From positions 6,679,001-6,743,000 of the forward strand of contig NC_087106.1 of assembly GCF_963855985.1 (NCBI RefSeq): DNA of 64,000 nucleotides. Reading direction: 5' to 3'. This document shows, piece by piece, positions 33,551-44,205 of the stretch (positions within the stretch are counted from its first letter, which is position 1; every line of letters begins with the position of its first letter). The notes below the pieces were generated by a model, which saw nothing but the letters and a program-made list of their open reading frames with translations, searched no databases and was not told the origin of the DNA. The position numbers and the translations under genes were made by a program. Source of the stretch: Ostrinia nubilalis (lineage: Eukaryota > Arthropoda > Insecta > Lepidoptera > Crambidae).

Positions 33551-36479
33551 AAGAACTGCTTAGCTTCCAGGCGATTCATTATTATTATCATTATCAGGAC
33601 ATTTACTTCACTGGTTGGGTTTTTATTGGTAGTCAAGCTACAGATACTGGCTTAGGATTATCCTTTCTAAACACAACTAGATTGTATCGTAAGTTTCAGT
33701 TTACACACACACCGCTTTGCTTTATGGGAAGTCGAACCTTACCTTTAATTTCGTTGTAGGTCCTATGACAATTTAAACTTCCCCCGCGACAAACTTGACC
33801 TTCACTCGTTGGCTTTTTTATTGGCGGTCAAGCTGTAGAACCTGGCTACACAGGAGTTGCAGCTGCGAGACCCAAAGGTGGGAATAGTCCCGGTTTAAGT
33901 TCACTTGCGAAACAAAAAGTCACAAGTCTCTATCACCAGTGGTTGTGTCGGGGAAATTCTGTTTAAGAAGAAATGAGGTTTTGATTCCGTGTGGACGGTT
34001 GATTTGCTCTGAATTCTCTTCCCGGGCCTTTATTATTATTTTTTCTATTATTCCCATTATGATTCCGTCTCCGTGTCTTGTAAACGGTATTGCAATCAGT
34101 GTTCGTGGTGTTATATCTATTGTCGTCAGGAATATTCTCCTATTGATATTATGTTACTTGATTACAATTTGATTAAGACTTTCTGCATAAAAAAGTAGAT
34201 CGTTTTTGGAGTAATAAACCTAGATATTGCGAAAGTTTTAAGAACAGATGAATTTTTTTGCTGTAATTAACATACCTAGTAACATATTTTTTTGTAATTG
34301 AAATGTGAAAACCGAGTGAACATAATATAAGATGACCTTAATGTGTTTGTTTGATAGTGCACTTATTTCAACAATTATTGAAGCAGTTGTTGAGTTAGAT
34401 ACTTACTTCCCGAATGCAAACTTTCACACTAAATATTTTATGCATAACAAAATAAGACTATATCCAATCATAAAACGTTAACTTAATAATATTATTCCGT
34501 GCTGTATAATGCATAATCCTTGATACAAATCCAAGACGCTCTCCGTGATCCGTGATAATGCGATGTGCACGCGGTGGCGCGGCGCCGTCTCTCGAGCGTG
34601 CCAGACGGAGCCGTAGCTTCGTAGCTTCGTAGATCCGTAGCATCGTAGCCTCGTAGACGTTGTCTCAGCTTGGTTAAGTCGAGAAAGTCCAGCAGTCTCA
34701 GCAATGTACCTAAAGATAGTCTCAGTAACTGACACCCACCCATTTAACCTTTACATTACATGATGTCTTAACTAACAGATGCATAGTATACCGTCGTCAC
34801 AAAGTACCTATTTATCAATCATTTTCACTTTAGATTGGTAGCATTGTAAAATTTTTACAGTTTCTGGAAACGGGATTAACAAACTTTTACTAAAATTATT
34901 TTGATCTATGTACCTAAAACATAATGTGGCAATATCAAATCTACAACACCAAATAAAAAGTTAACTGTTTATGTTACTGTAATCTTATCATCTGTTTCAA
35001 AACAATTTTAATTCGCCTCATAATCGAATCCTATCCCGCTACCGCTCCACCACTCGTCCTGCGCGTTTTGATTTGGAATAAATAGCGTTTCGTTCGCTTC
35101 AGATTTGCTAATTAATTATTAAAGTCGGATATGCAAAGTTTGTTGTCTCTTATTTTGTTGATTTAACTCTAGAACCCGTTCCCGCAAGAATTAGAAATTC
35201 AGATTGGAAATTTTCATATTTCGCGATGTCGGAACGGTATGGAAATTCGTAGATATGATTAACTTATTATGAAATTAATCTTTGATATTCGTAAAGTCTC
35301 AAAGTCTCGTTGTTTCGTCTTTCTGTTAATTTATTCGCTAACTAAGTTTAAAGTTCATGTTTGGATTAATAAAGAAAGAAATTACGTTGTAATCAATGTC
35401 ATAAGAAGCAACAATGTTTGATTAAAAAAATATTAAGATAAAATATATTTATTTAAATATTAAGATTCGTTTTATCGCTATACTTACACGTAAAAGCTAC
35501 TCAATTATTTGACTTTTGAATTATTTTGGTTTAAAAAAAACATCCTTACAGATTGAGTCAAGTAGGTAATGATAAGTTCAGATTCGCTTTATCGACTACA
35601 AACAATACATAGATACCACACAAGTAACATCAAAACCTGCCACAAAATGATCCTTGTGTGTACATCCGTAAAGCATACTTTGCTAGTGGCTTGGTGACTG
35701 AAACGCCCAATTTTTCTATCTATATAGAAATAAATGGAGGCTCTGTTGTCTGTTTGTGATCGACGTTGATTAATGTCAGTCTCGGATTAAAAAAACTTCG
35801 TGTTTCAGCGACATGGAGGACAGGGAATGGAATGGAGTCGAAAAAACATTGAAATAAATCTAGAAACTGATCTGTCTCATAAAATGAAATTGATCCAATA
35901 ACTTTATTCGAAATTGGATGCAAATGAAAAAAAAATCATTAAGCTCGGTAATCTTAAGTGATTTGTACACAATGTAACGTAGTTCTAATTTAAACATTGT
36001 TCTGTTCCAATGTAACCCACTAGCTCCGATAGTAAGTGCAAACCGATAGCACTTGAACAAAAAAAAAATAGGTACCTACCTACTTTTATCCGCAGATATC
36101 CATAATAAGGAAAAACCTATTTTATTTTAAATTGTTGCAATGGTCTTGAAGATCCACTTAATGTAAATAAACTTACAAAGTCCGCTTTTTATAATATTGG
36201 TTTACATTTCTTCATTTTTCTTTTTCCACTCGAAATTTTGTATTCTCAAAAACTTTGACGAATATGCCCCTCTATTCGCTCCACTACTCTAACGACATTT
36301 GATTTTGGTGACATCTGGCGGAAATAATGGATTTTTTTCAGTTAGCTGAAGGTGAAAATTTAATCTATGACGATAAGTGACGACCGAAAAAAGATTTAAC
36401 GGGTATTCTTTGCGGCTTCAGGGAATTTTTGGGGTGACAAATAACGTAGAAGAATAATAATGACCACCATAATAATGAC
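33551..36479. other. Intergenic, no gene recognised
   Basis: Contains two related blocks around 33604-33650 and 33801-33845 (both ...TTTTATTGG..GTCAAGCT...) and a 9-bp tandem repeat at 34610-34657. Otherwise AT-rich DNA with only weak open frames. Confidence 0.45.
34610..34657. repeat. 9-bp tandem repeat
   Basis: About five units of CGTAGCTTC-like sequence with substitutions. The overlapping - strand frames here (34458-34743) owe their Tyr/Glu/Ala/Thr-rich stretches to this repeat and are not genes. Confidence 0.8.
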
Positions 36480-36514
36480 AAGTTGCAGGTTATATTATAT
36501 ATAACCTGCAACTT
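36480..36514. repeat. Perfect 16-bp-arm hairpin
   Basis: AAGTTGCAGGTTATAT, a 3-base loop TAT, then its exact reverse complement. Possibly the remnant of a MITE. Confidence 0.85.
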
Positions 36515-37044
36515 AAGATATTTTGGTCTTTTCTCATCTCAGGATGCTACTGAAAAATCGGCCAAAAAGCAAAAATAGTCACAAAATAATAAACTTACTT
36601 AATACGAGTTACTTATTTTGATACTTTGGGGCAAAAGTTGATAATTTTCTAAGGTTAAAAATTATTAGATATTTTTCTTGGAAAATGTATTTTCCTTAAA
36701 TCTATTAATTAAACAAAACAAAAAACATTGCTTTAACTATACATTTCGCTAGAGGAGATTTTAAATTTAATAAGTAATTATGAATTCTACGATTTTTCGT
36801 GCGCCAGTCTGTAAATAAAATTGGCGATGCCTATCACCCTTTTGGAACGGGTTTTCGCTAACAGAGTTATGGTAATGACTTGACAAGATTACAAAAATAA
36901 CGAATTTTTGCCAGTTTTAGAGCAAAATGGCATGAAATTGTCGCTTGGAAAGGAAATAAATTCATTCGTTATTACGAGTATTACCGCTTTCAAAGATTAT
37001 GAATGGAACATGATACAAGCTGAGTAGGAGCCATTTTGGTTCAA

Positions 37045-37125
37045 AAATATGTATATTATTTAAATTGTGTAAAATGTATTATGGTTGAACCAAATAAACT
37101 ATTTTTCTTTCTTTCTTTCTAAAAG
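37045..37125 (+). mobile_element. LINE 3' tail
   Basis: ATGGTTGAACCAAATAAACT followed by TTTTTCTTTCTTTCTTTC. Same kind of 3' end as the truncated LINE at 12557-13524, opposite orientation. Confidence 0.55.
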
Positions 37126-37289
37126 TGTTTTTAAAGGCCTACTAGCATAAATAATTAGTTATTATTTTATGAGTTTTATTTATACCATATTATCACTATA
37201 AAGTAAAGTAAGTAATAAAGTATTTATTTGTATGAACAAAGCTTACAAGAGAGATCTCTTAAAAGACTTTGTAAAATACCCATTTCAAG

Positions 37290-37471
37290 TTATGTCCGAG
37301 CGTAAACGGTGATTACCCCGGCCTCGTCGCTAAAGTGCGCGTTCGTGCCTATACTTATGAACACTATGAACGAGCTGTCTCTCCCCGCGACCTCGCGCGA
37401 ACCGTTAGTCGTGCCTCGCGCGCCGAGGTGACCGGTAGTGTGATTCGTCGCGGATTTCGGAGTTCTCGAGG
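37290..37471 (+). other. GC-rich exon-like block with a splice donor
   Basis: About 180 bp markedly richer in GC and CpG than its surroundings, ending CTCGAG|GTAAGA near 37471. It could be a non-coding first exon or CpG-type promoter for the ORF at 38214. If joined to the acceptor at 38204, its open frame meets a stop at once, so it would be untranslated. Confidence 0.3.
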
Positions 37472-37712
37472 TAAGAATTTGATTACCCTGACCTTGGTTC
37501 CAGTGCACGTTCCTGTTTTTTTATGTATCTTTATATGGAAAGTTTATGTGAATGTACAGAAATAATGATCATGTAACCGCATTTTTGTGTATTAAAACAT
37601 TTGGGATTAAACTTACAGATTGGGCAGGGCTCAGCATATTGATCGCTCGAAACAAACTCCCCGCACCCCGCGCTTCCTTGCCGCGACAAGCGGTTATCGC
37701 GCCATTTTATCG

Positions 37713-37972
37713 TCGGCCATTTGGTGGAGTGGTTCTAAAACGGACTACTATACCGAGAGGTCCCGGGTTCAATTCCCGGTCGGATTTTAATTTCTGTCAC
37801 GGGTCTGGGTGTTACTAGGTATGTATGATATGTATGCACCTATTTAAAAAGTATATATGTAGTAATTATCCGTTAGCTAGCCTAGCACCCATAACACAAG
37901 CATATCGATTGCTTACTTTGGGGCTAGATAGGGCTGTGTGAAATTATCCAAAGATATTTATTTATTTATTTA
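37713..37972 (+). mobile_element. tRNA-derived SINE, copy 1
   Basis: The head has a degenerate A box (TGGTGGAGTGG) and a B box (GGTTCAATTCC). The body has TCTGGGTGTTACTAGG and TTACTTTGGGGCTAGAT. The tail is a (TATTTATT)n run. It is about 80-85% similar to the copy at 43630 by eye. Not a functional tRNA gene: the acceptor arms do not pair well. Confidence 0.85.
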
Positions 37973-38030
37973 TTTTATCGATTTTGCCCATGCATTTTGG
38001 CGTCGATAAAAGTTATCACGGCGCGCGTCC
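37973..38030. mobile_element. Truncated MITE (family of 23155-23251)
   Basis: TTTTATCGATTTTGCCCATG, TTTTGGCGTCGATAAAAGTT and ATCACGGCGCGCGTCCTA match the reverse orientation of the 23155 element over one end only. It abuts the SINE tail. Confidence 0.6.
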
Positions 38031-38119
38031 TATCCCGTCTTTTCCGACTTGAAAAATTATTTTTGGTTGAATAGCCCATCCGATAGGGGAGGAACTGTAA
38101 AGGATAATTTTGCAAAAAC

Positions 38120-38166
38120 GGGAATATTCAAACTGTTTTCGCGTACAAAGTCGCGGGCACAGCTAG
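38120..38166 (+). mobile_element. Helitron 3'-end fragment
   Basis: AAAGTCGCGGGCACAGCTAG followed by T carries the GC hairpin region and CTAG terminus of Lep1-like Helitrons. The 5' part is missing. Confidence 0.55.
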
Positions 38167-38213
38167 TGTTATAATATTTTGAAATTATGTACCATTTATT
38201 TCAGATTAACATC

Positions 38214-38831
38214 ATGCCGATCTCTAAAGAAGAAAAATTGAAAAAAAGAAGAGAAGCAGCAAGAAAGAGAATGGAGAAAATTAAAAATAATCCAGATTTA
38301 TATGCTCAATGGCAACAAAAACAGCATGAAAGATACGAAAAGAAGAAGAAACGCGGTAAAATATTACCTATCAGCCAATTACCACCAAAACTTCAAAAAC
38401 TAAAAAGAAATAAAAGTAGGGAAAGTTCAAATAGATACAACAGAAAGAAAAAAGTACAAGCTATGACAAAGCTCAACAATGAACGACAGATGGATATTGA
38501 TATTTCTCGTAACTCAAGTGATAATGAGGATCCTTTATCACTTTCTGCTAATAATGTGGCTGGGTCTAACCCCATACCATCACCAAAGCCAAAAAGCATC
38601 ACAGATACACCGCAGCGCAAAACAAGATCAAAGAAAAATAAATTACACAAGGATAAACGAGAAAATGAAAATGCTGACATCTACAGACCAGTAATTAGTT
38701 CACCTATAGCATCAAACACTACAAAAAATCATCCTGAAGCTTCTACTAGCACGCTTAGACAAGTGCCATCATTATTGAAGATAAACAAACACAAGAGACC
38801 CAAAATATCCGTGATCATTCAGCAACGCTAG
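38214..38831 (+). CDS. Lys-rich hypothetical protein (205 aa)
   Basis: The ATG at 38214 follows a good acceptor (TTATTTCAG ending 38204), so the preceding in-frame ATG at 38187 is probably intronic. The N-terminus is strongly basic and helical (MPISKEEKLKKRREAARKRM). Next come WQQKQHERYEKKKKRGKI and NKSRESSNRYNRKKK, then an acidic/Ser patch, a Lys/Arg block (RKTRSKKNKLHKDKR) and a basic C-terminus. AATAAA lies at 38915-38920. It resembles the N-terminal part of a repetitive, uncharacterised arthropod family I recall. A decayed continuation lies downstream (39100-39470), so this is probably a truncated family member. Nuclear localisation is an inference from composition. Confidence 0.45.
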   Translation: MPISKEEKLKKRREAARKRMEKIKNNPDLYAQWQQKQHERYEKKKKRGKILPISQLPPKLQKLKRNKSRESSNRYNRKKKVQAMTKLNNERQMDIDISRNSSDNEDPLSLSANNVAGSNPIPSPKPKSITDTPQRKTRSKKNKLHKDKRENENADIYRPVISSPIASNTTKNHPEASTSTLRQVPSLLKINKHKRPKISVIIQQR

Positions 38832-39084
38832 CATCTTAAAGTCAGTTAATAACTGTATTAATATCCTCAAAGTTAGTTATTAATGGAATTAATTAGATAA
38901 ACAATAATTTATTAAATAAAAGCAGACCTTGTTTCATTTTATCATTCGCGACTGTTCGGAATCACCACACCAAGCAGCAGCGATCAGTCTTTTATTTCAT
39001 CACCGGCAAGAATCCTGAGCCCAAAAGCTGCCTATTACGTAACCTTAAAAAAATGATCCCCTTGGAAATACCTTCTAAAGAATA

Positions 39085-39470
39085 ACAAACAAATACAGAG
39101 CCAATAAAGAATTACAGTTAAGGGTACATCAAATAAATGAACTGAAAAAACTAAACGAAAACTACACAAATAAAACAAAAATATTCCAGAAAGATAACAA
39201 GGAAATTATATTAGGAAGCGAAAAATAGCAGAAAAATAAATAAAAATGATTATAACAGAACAACACAAAGAAGATAATTACAGATGCTATAAAAAACTCC
39301 ATGCAAGAATTTTATGAAGAAGATAATAAATAGCAGGTTATGCCTTGGATTAAAGGAATTTATTACAAAGCAAAAGATATGAAAACATGAAAGATATGTA
39401 AGTACAAACACTATTCAAGCATTATTATTGTATTGATACTTATTAAAATGATTAAAATAAATATTTAAAT
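39085..39470 (+). pseudogene. Decayed continuation of the 38214 gene family
   Basis: Fragments in shifting frames read INELKKLNENYTN, MQEFYEEDN, SRLCLGLKEFITKQK and KHERYVSTNTIQ, broken by stops and at least one frameshift near 39330. The pattern EFY..D(D)NSR...G.KE..T is what I remember from complete family members, placed after a basic N-terminus. This supports erosion of a longer gene. Confidence 0.4.
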
Positions 39471-39924
39471 TGTTAAATGCTTTTCTTATAGTGTTATGCT
39501 GTGTTAAGTACATAATTTGTGATGTTATTCAGAAAAATCTGCTTTTGAAGTCCTGAAAGCATTACGCTGCGATCCTCCAAAAGACTGCCTTTCAATGTTC
39601 AACCATACTTTATATTTCTCATTATACTCGACTATCTGAAGAATACATCAGATGCTTAAAATAAATGTTACCGATGATTGCATCGGAACGGAACAATCAT
39701 AAATAAGTATCTAATTGCCAAAAAAGTGTACATTTTTCGTGTCCAACATTACGAGTACTTAACACTCCGAAGAATACAACGGATATTATTATCATTAAAA
39801 ATAGAATAAACAAACAATGCACTAACATCTCGTTCGTCACAAATGACTCACTTTCACTTTTTGTTCGATTGAAAATTCATGTAACGTAACTTACTTTCAT
39901 TTTGCACATCATTTTCATCGTCCA

Positions 39925-40141
39925 AGTAAATTATTCGCCTCGATCGTTTTGCTTGCAATTTACGCTTATATTTTTTCAGCACAGCGTAGGACGTCCACCC
40001 ACGAGATGGACCGACGACCTCATAAACGTAGCAGGAAGGCGCTGGATGCAGGCTGCCACCCACCGGCCATTGTGGAAATCTTGGGGGAGGCCTGTGTTCA
40101 GCAGTGGACGTCCTGTGGCTGAAATTATGATGATGATGATG
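39925..40141 (+). mobile_element. RTE LINE 3' fragment
   Basis: Encodes VGRPPTRWTDDLINVAGRRW and QAATHRPLWKS, then CAGCAGTGGACGTCCTGTGG and an ATGATGATG run. Severely 5'-truncated. Confidence 0.75.
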
Positions 40142-40744
40142 AGTCAGTTTTTACTGACTTAACAAAAAAATCTTAAGTGGCTTAACTTTAACTAAAATGG
40201 TATAGTTATAATGGCACTAGTATACAGATTGATGCGTACAACAATATTTCATCAATAAAACATAGCAACAATACGATCACGTATGTGAATCGATTTGAAC
40301 ATAGATTCATACTCCGACAATATGCATAGTTACTAAGACGCGAACCAAATGCCGTACCTAGTTTCATCCTAAGGCCTAATTCACACGAGAGCTTTTTTAA
40401 CGTCCGTTAAAAAAGCGTTTAAATAGAACATATGCATACCCAAGTACGTGTTCACACGTCGGCGCTTTTAAAACGCGACGCTTTTTTATCGAGCAGTGTT
40501 GCATTTTCAACGCAGAGCGTTGGGAATAGGCCGTATGAAACTTTATATTATTATTCACACGAGCGTTAGAAAAGCGCCGGCGCTGCGATCAGTACGCCGC
40601 GCGCTCTCTTAGTGGTCGGACGTGTTTGTTCTGTTTTGTTTTTTGGGCGTGCTTGTCGAGAACGTCGATACGATGTCGTGGGTGGGATCCTGAAATCCTT
40701 ATTTTAGAAGTTGAATCTCGGCCACTTCTATACGCAAAAACCAT

Positions 40745-40885
40745 AGCTGGGCATTAACTCGTTGATCCGTTAATCGTTAATTAACGAAGTTAACATTTCT
40801 ATTAACGGATTAACTTTTAAGTTAACTTTCAAAAATGTTAACGGACTCGTTAAGTTCCGTTAAATTATCCTTAGTCCGTTAATCC
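40745..40885. repeat. TTAA/GTTAAC-dense block
   Basis: Roughly 140 bp with about a dozen CGTTAA/TTAACG words on both strands, for example CCGTTAATCGTTAATTAACG and AACGGATTAAC, inside the Harbinger element. Related sequences occur in other lepidopterans as I remember them; function unknown. Confidence 0.6.
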
Positions 40886-41189
40886 AGTACATACTATTTA
40901 CCAAAAAGATACAGCAGGCACGCTGAAAAACGCGTTCTGATGTCGTTCGGGTTTCCAGAACTTCCAGAACCCAAAACAACAGTTTTTGTAACCAGAGGTG
41001 TAGGTAAAGCAATCGTAATCATTTGACAGTTCATAACGTACGATAAAGTCAGTTAAACAAAGAGTTTGACAGAATAATCGTAGATTCGAGATATTCTTGG
41101 AGTCGGTGCCAGCCTGCTCAGTGCCAAGCTCAAGAAGTGTTCTAAATTTACCGGCACCGACTCCAAAAATATCAATCATGGTATACATT

Positions 41190-41299
41190 TGTCATAAGTA
41201 TCTCTGTTCATTCAGAGGATGTACCCAGAATGTCCTTTGTTTCTTTCTTCGTCTTCTAGCAACACAAATCGCTATTGCTAGTAATTTTGCAGAAACCAT
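41190..41299 (-). pseudogene. Harbinger transposase N-terminal remnant
   Basis: Starts at the ATG at 41299 and reads ICVARRRRKKQRTFWVHPLN before a stop. The Arg-rich stretch followed by FWVHP is the usual beginning of Harbinger transposases. The catalytic domain is absent. The frame 41188-40898 further along has no clear transposase similarity. Confidence 0.6.
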
Positions 41300-41629
41300 T
41301 CCCACGTCTTACTAAAGCGAGGGACGAGACGAAAGTGATTTAAAAGCGTTCGTATGAATGATCACATTGAGGACGTTATAAAAGCGCCGACGCCGGGTTA
41401 TAACGCAACGCTGTTTAAACTCTCGTGCGAATGAGGCCTAAAGTATTGTTATGTGGCAACTGCCAAGAGGCCAGACGGAGGAATGTGATCGATCAGGGAC
41501 TCACTACCGAACCACTCGATATTTGTATTTAGAAATAGAGTAGGTAATAAACGAATAGAAAAAAAAGACGAACGAATAGACGAATAGAAAAAAAATACTT
41601 TCTCATCACTAACTTCACCAAAAGAAACG

Positions 41630-41738
41630 CACAGGATGCAGGCTGCTGCTGCTAGCAACTGGCCAATCTGGGAATCATTGCGGGAGGCCTATGTTTAGCA
41701 GTGGACGTTCTGTAGCTGAAATGAAAATGATGATGATA
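41630..41738 (+). mobile_element. RTE LINE 3' fragment
   Basis: AGGATGCAGGCTGCTGC, GCGGGAGGCCTATGTTTAGC and AGTGGACGTTCTGTAGCTGA, ending in a GATGATGAT run. Diverged tail of the same family as 39925-40141. Confidence 0.7.
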
Positions 41739-41875
41739 AACTTCATGGAACTCGAATGAAATTTATGCCGTAGATTAGGTAGGCTATATTACAGCAAAGT
41801 AGTTGTATCATATCTAACGTGTTCATGGTACCTATTTTAGTTTCTCATTACTAAAAACATACTCATAGGCTGAGT

Positions 41876-41985
41876 TGCACCTTATTTTCACCGTTAAAAT
41901 AACAATAACCGGTGCTTTTTGTATGAAGTTTGAAAGATTATTGACTTTGTCAATGTTAAAGTAAGACGGTGTAACTCAGCCATAG
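41876..41985. mobile_element. Complete 110-bp palindromic MITE
   Basis: Ends GGCTGAGTTGCACC and (reverse complement) GGCTGAGTTACACC. Inside are TAACAATAACCGGTGC and GACTTTGTCAATGTTAAAGT. This whole copy shows what the BEL/Pao element interrupted at 13641/20013. Confidence 0.75.
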
Positions 41986-42119
41986 TGTTAAAAGTGGTAG
42001 ATTTGTCTTGATACATTACAAACATTAAAACACTGAATACTACTTGGGTAATTCATGTGAATTATTTGACATTATTCGTTTTTTTTAATAATTATATTAT
42101 TTGACATCCTTCATTGAGT

Positions 42120-42302
42120 GGGTGCTGACATTTATCGAGCACTACCAAGATAGTCCCCGTCGCGGCGCTCCCGCAGTTCGCGCCAAGTTTGTAACGCCCT
42201 AACTGCTCAAGAATTTGCGAACTGCTGTTTGATGACTGCTTGTTGTCTGGGGGGTAGTTCTTAGGGAAAATTCATTTCAATGTGTGCAAGGAAATATTAT
42301 AG
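42120..42302 (+). other. Possible non-coding first exon / promoter region
   Basis: CG-richer block (CCCCGTCGCGGCGCTCCCGC) ending AATATTATAG|GTAAGTAC, a strong donor at 42303. An acceptor at 42631-42633 (TGTACTTTCAG) leads into the small ORF at 42668. The transcription start is not determined. Confidence 0.3.
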
Positions 42303-42667
42303 GTAAGTACATTTATTGTTAAGAAATCGTAGAGTAAAGTTGGTTCTGAAGAAATCGGAGAGTAATTTTTAAGATTATAGCTTGAGAGCTGTTTAAATCT
42401 TTTCTAAATGTACCTTACTACCAATTTACTGTGCCTAAACTGTACTTAATTAAACCATTACTTATATTATGTACTACATAGTTACTACAGTAAATTGGTG
42501 TTATACCACAGAATAATAATAAGTACTGTTATACTGTTAACTAAAATCAAACCCCTTTGCCTTTTAGTAGGTTGTATAACTACGAACGAAGGTTTTTTGG
42601 TATGCTTTCATATCGTTTTTCATGTACTTTCAGATTTCACGTATTTCTAAGTGTTCAATAAATATTA

Positions 42668-42832
42668 ATGACTTTATCAAAGGTCTTAGCAGTCGCTTCA
42701 AGGTTACCCAGATACTTCGGGCCCCTTCAGCCAACCGCACGGGCATTATCGAATCAGGCGCACGCCTCCATACACATGGAGACTTCGAGCAGTTATGAGG
42801 AGACGGTAGACCCTCTCAACAATGTGCACTGA
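42668..42832 (+). CDS. 54-aa ORF with mitochondrial-presequence-like sequence
   Basis: Begins MTLSKVLAVASRLPRYFGPL, just after a convincing acceptor (42633). The first 37 residues have Lys/Arg but no Asp/Glu and could form an amphipathic helix, as mitochondrial import signals do. The acidic tail follows (METSSSYEETVDPLNNVH). GC and codon use are richer than in the surroundings. I do not recognise the protein. A strong donor at 42855, after the stop, suggests the transcript continues, so this may be a first coding exon whose frame is broken, a microprotein, or chance. Confidence 0.35.
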   Translation: MTLSKVLAVASRLPRYFGPLQPTARALSNQAHASIHMETSSSYEETVDPLNNVH

Positions 42833-42942
42833 CTTTTACAGACTACGGCATATTGTAAGTTATATCAAAGCTATGTATTGTCTTTTTTAGTAAAAAAAAA
42901 GTAGTTATTGCAAAAGGAGCTATTTTGAATTATAATTAAATA

Positions 42943-43118
42943 CTAGTTTTAGCCATCGTCTTCGCCACGTGAAATTAATTTTGCACGTTGTATTATATTT
43001 GCCTGGTATATGTTATTTTGAGGAATAAACAATACTATAAAGTTTCATCCAAATCCCTTTGGTAGTTTTTGCGTGATAAACATCCATATAAACTTTCGCG
43101 TTCATAATATTAGTCCGA
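42943..43118 (-). mobile_element. Non-autonomous Helitron (Lep1 type), reverse
   Basis: On the - strand it starts TCGGACTAATATTATGAACG and ends AAAACTAG, with flanking A/T. Interior words AAACTTTATAGTATTG and CACGTGGCGAAGACG are diverged from the copies at 24041 and 44138. Confidence 0.75.
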
Positions 43119-43629
43119 TATACGGTCTACTGTAGGTACTCTTCATTCGTTCATTTAAGCCGAATGACGTCCACTGCTGTTCATTTTTCGTTTCAGGAAA
43201 AGTGAACATTTTTTTTTTGCAATTGAAGGCGGAACGTAACAAACAAAGTTTCTGTTGCATAATTGCATTAAATCTAACTACTTATATAGACTTAAGAATA
43301 TATTTAATCATTACCGTAAAAGGTCCCTCCCTCAGCAAAATCATCCAAATGCGCCCTAAATTTCTAAAACTAAAACTAAAAATAGATCCTGATCACTGTC
43401 AAGTCAGTTTAATTCAATTTCCCTGCACGCACAAAGCACCGGAGGCCCATTCATCCCGGGCACGTAGGGTAATGTATATTCTAATATATTTGCTGGGAGC
43501 GACTTTTCGTGTCCACCCGGCCGTGCGGTCTGCGGTCGGACGTAGGGATGGTGGTGGATACAGGTGGGACAGTTTTATCGATGAAAGTAGACCATACAAG
43601 GTAGTGAGGAACTTTTTATCGTCGTTTTG

Positions 43630-43905
43630 TCGGCCGTTTGGTGTAGTGGTTCAGAACGGACTACTATGCCGAGAGGTCCCGGGTTCGATTCCCGGCCGGG
43701 CAGAAATTGAAATGATGAATTTTAATTTCTGTGACGGCTCTGGGTGTGACTATGTATAATATTTATGTATTTAAAAAAAAAGTATATAAGTAGTATATCC
43801 GTTAAGCTAGCACCCATAACACAAGCATTAAGTTGCTTACTTTGGGGCTAGCTGGCGCTGTGTGAAATTGTCCAAAGATTTATTTATTATTTATTTATTT
43901 ATTTA
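43630..43905 (+). mobile_element. tRNA-derived SINE, copy 2
   Basis: A box TGGTGTAGTGG and B box GGTTCGATTCC in CCCGGGTTCGATTCCCGG. The body has TTTTAATTTCTGTGACGGCT and TTACTTTGGGGCTAGCTGG. It ends in a TTTATTTATT run. Better preserved than copy 1. The long + strand frame at 43202-43759 ends inside it and is chimeric. Confidence 0.88.
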
Positions 43906-44137
43906 TCACGCGGCAACGTAAGCGTTTAAGGAATGACTTGTCAACTGACTTATGTATTGTCAGATTGATGTAGCAGCAGGGTACAAGTGTTAGATGTCAG
44001 AAAACGCATTGGTAACTTTTCCGCTTTTGTAGATGTCTATTTGCCCATATTAATTTGCAGAGCCGCTTGTCCAGTCTTTTGCTTCGAATTTATGAAAAAC
44101 CCTCATCGTCAGATAAACAACCATGGCCAAAACATAA

Positions 44138-44168
44138 TCCCAACTAATATTATAAATGCGAAAGTAAC

Positions 44169-44205
<37 letters not shown>

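Larger units (their letters stand above)
40373..41438 (-). mobile_element. Internally deleted PIF/Harbinger element
   Basis: TIRs are GGCCTAATTCACACGAGAG at the left and (reverse complement of the right) GGCCTCATTCGCACGAGAG. They are flanked by a TAA target duplication (40370-40372 and 41439-41441), as expected for PIF/Harbinger. At 1066 bp it is too short for an autonomous copy. A transposase N-terminal remnant sits at 41299 and a TTAA-rich block at 40745-40885. Confidence 0.85.

Noticed and set aside
34458..34743. Overlapping - strand frames of 61-85 codons
   Set aside because: They run through the 9-bp tandem repeat, and several frames are open at once.
41097..41315. + strand frame in the Harbinger element
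   Set aside because: The meaningful strand is minus, where RRRRKKQRTFWVHP marks the transposase start.
43630..43705. tRNA gene
   Set aside because: A and B boxes are present, but acceptor and anticodon arms do not fold properly, and a SINE body and tail follow.
43202..43759. 185-codon + strand frame
   Set aside because: Its C-terminal part is the SINE translated, and the rest has no domain signal.
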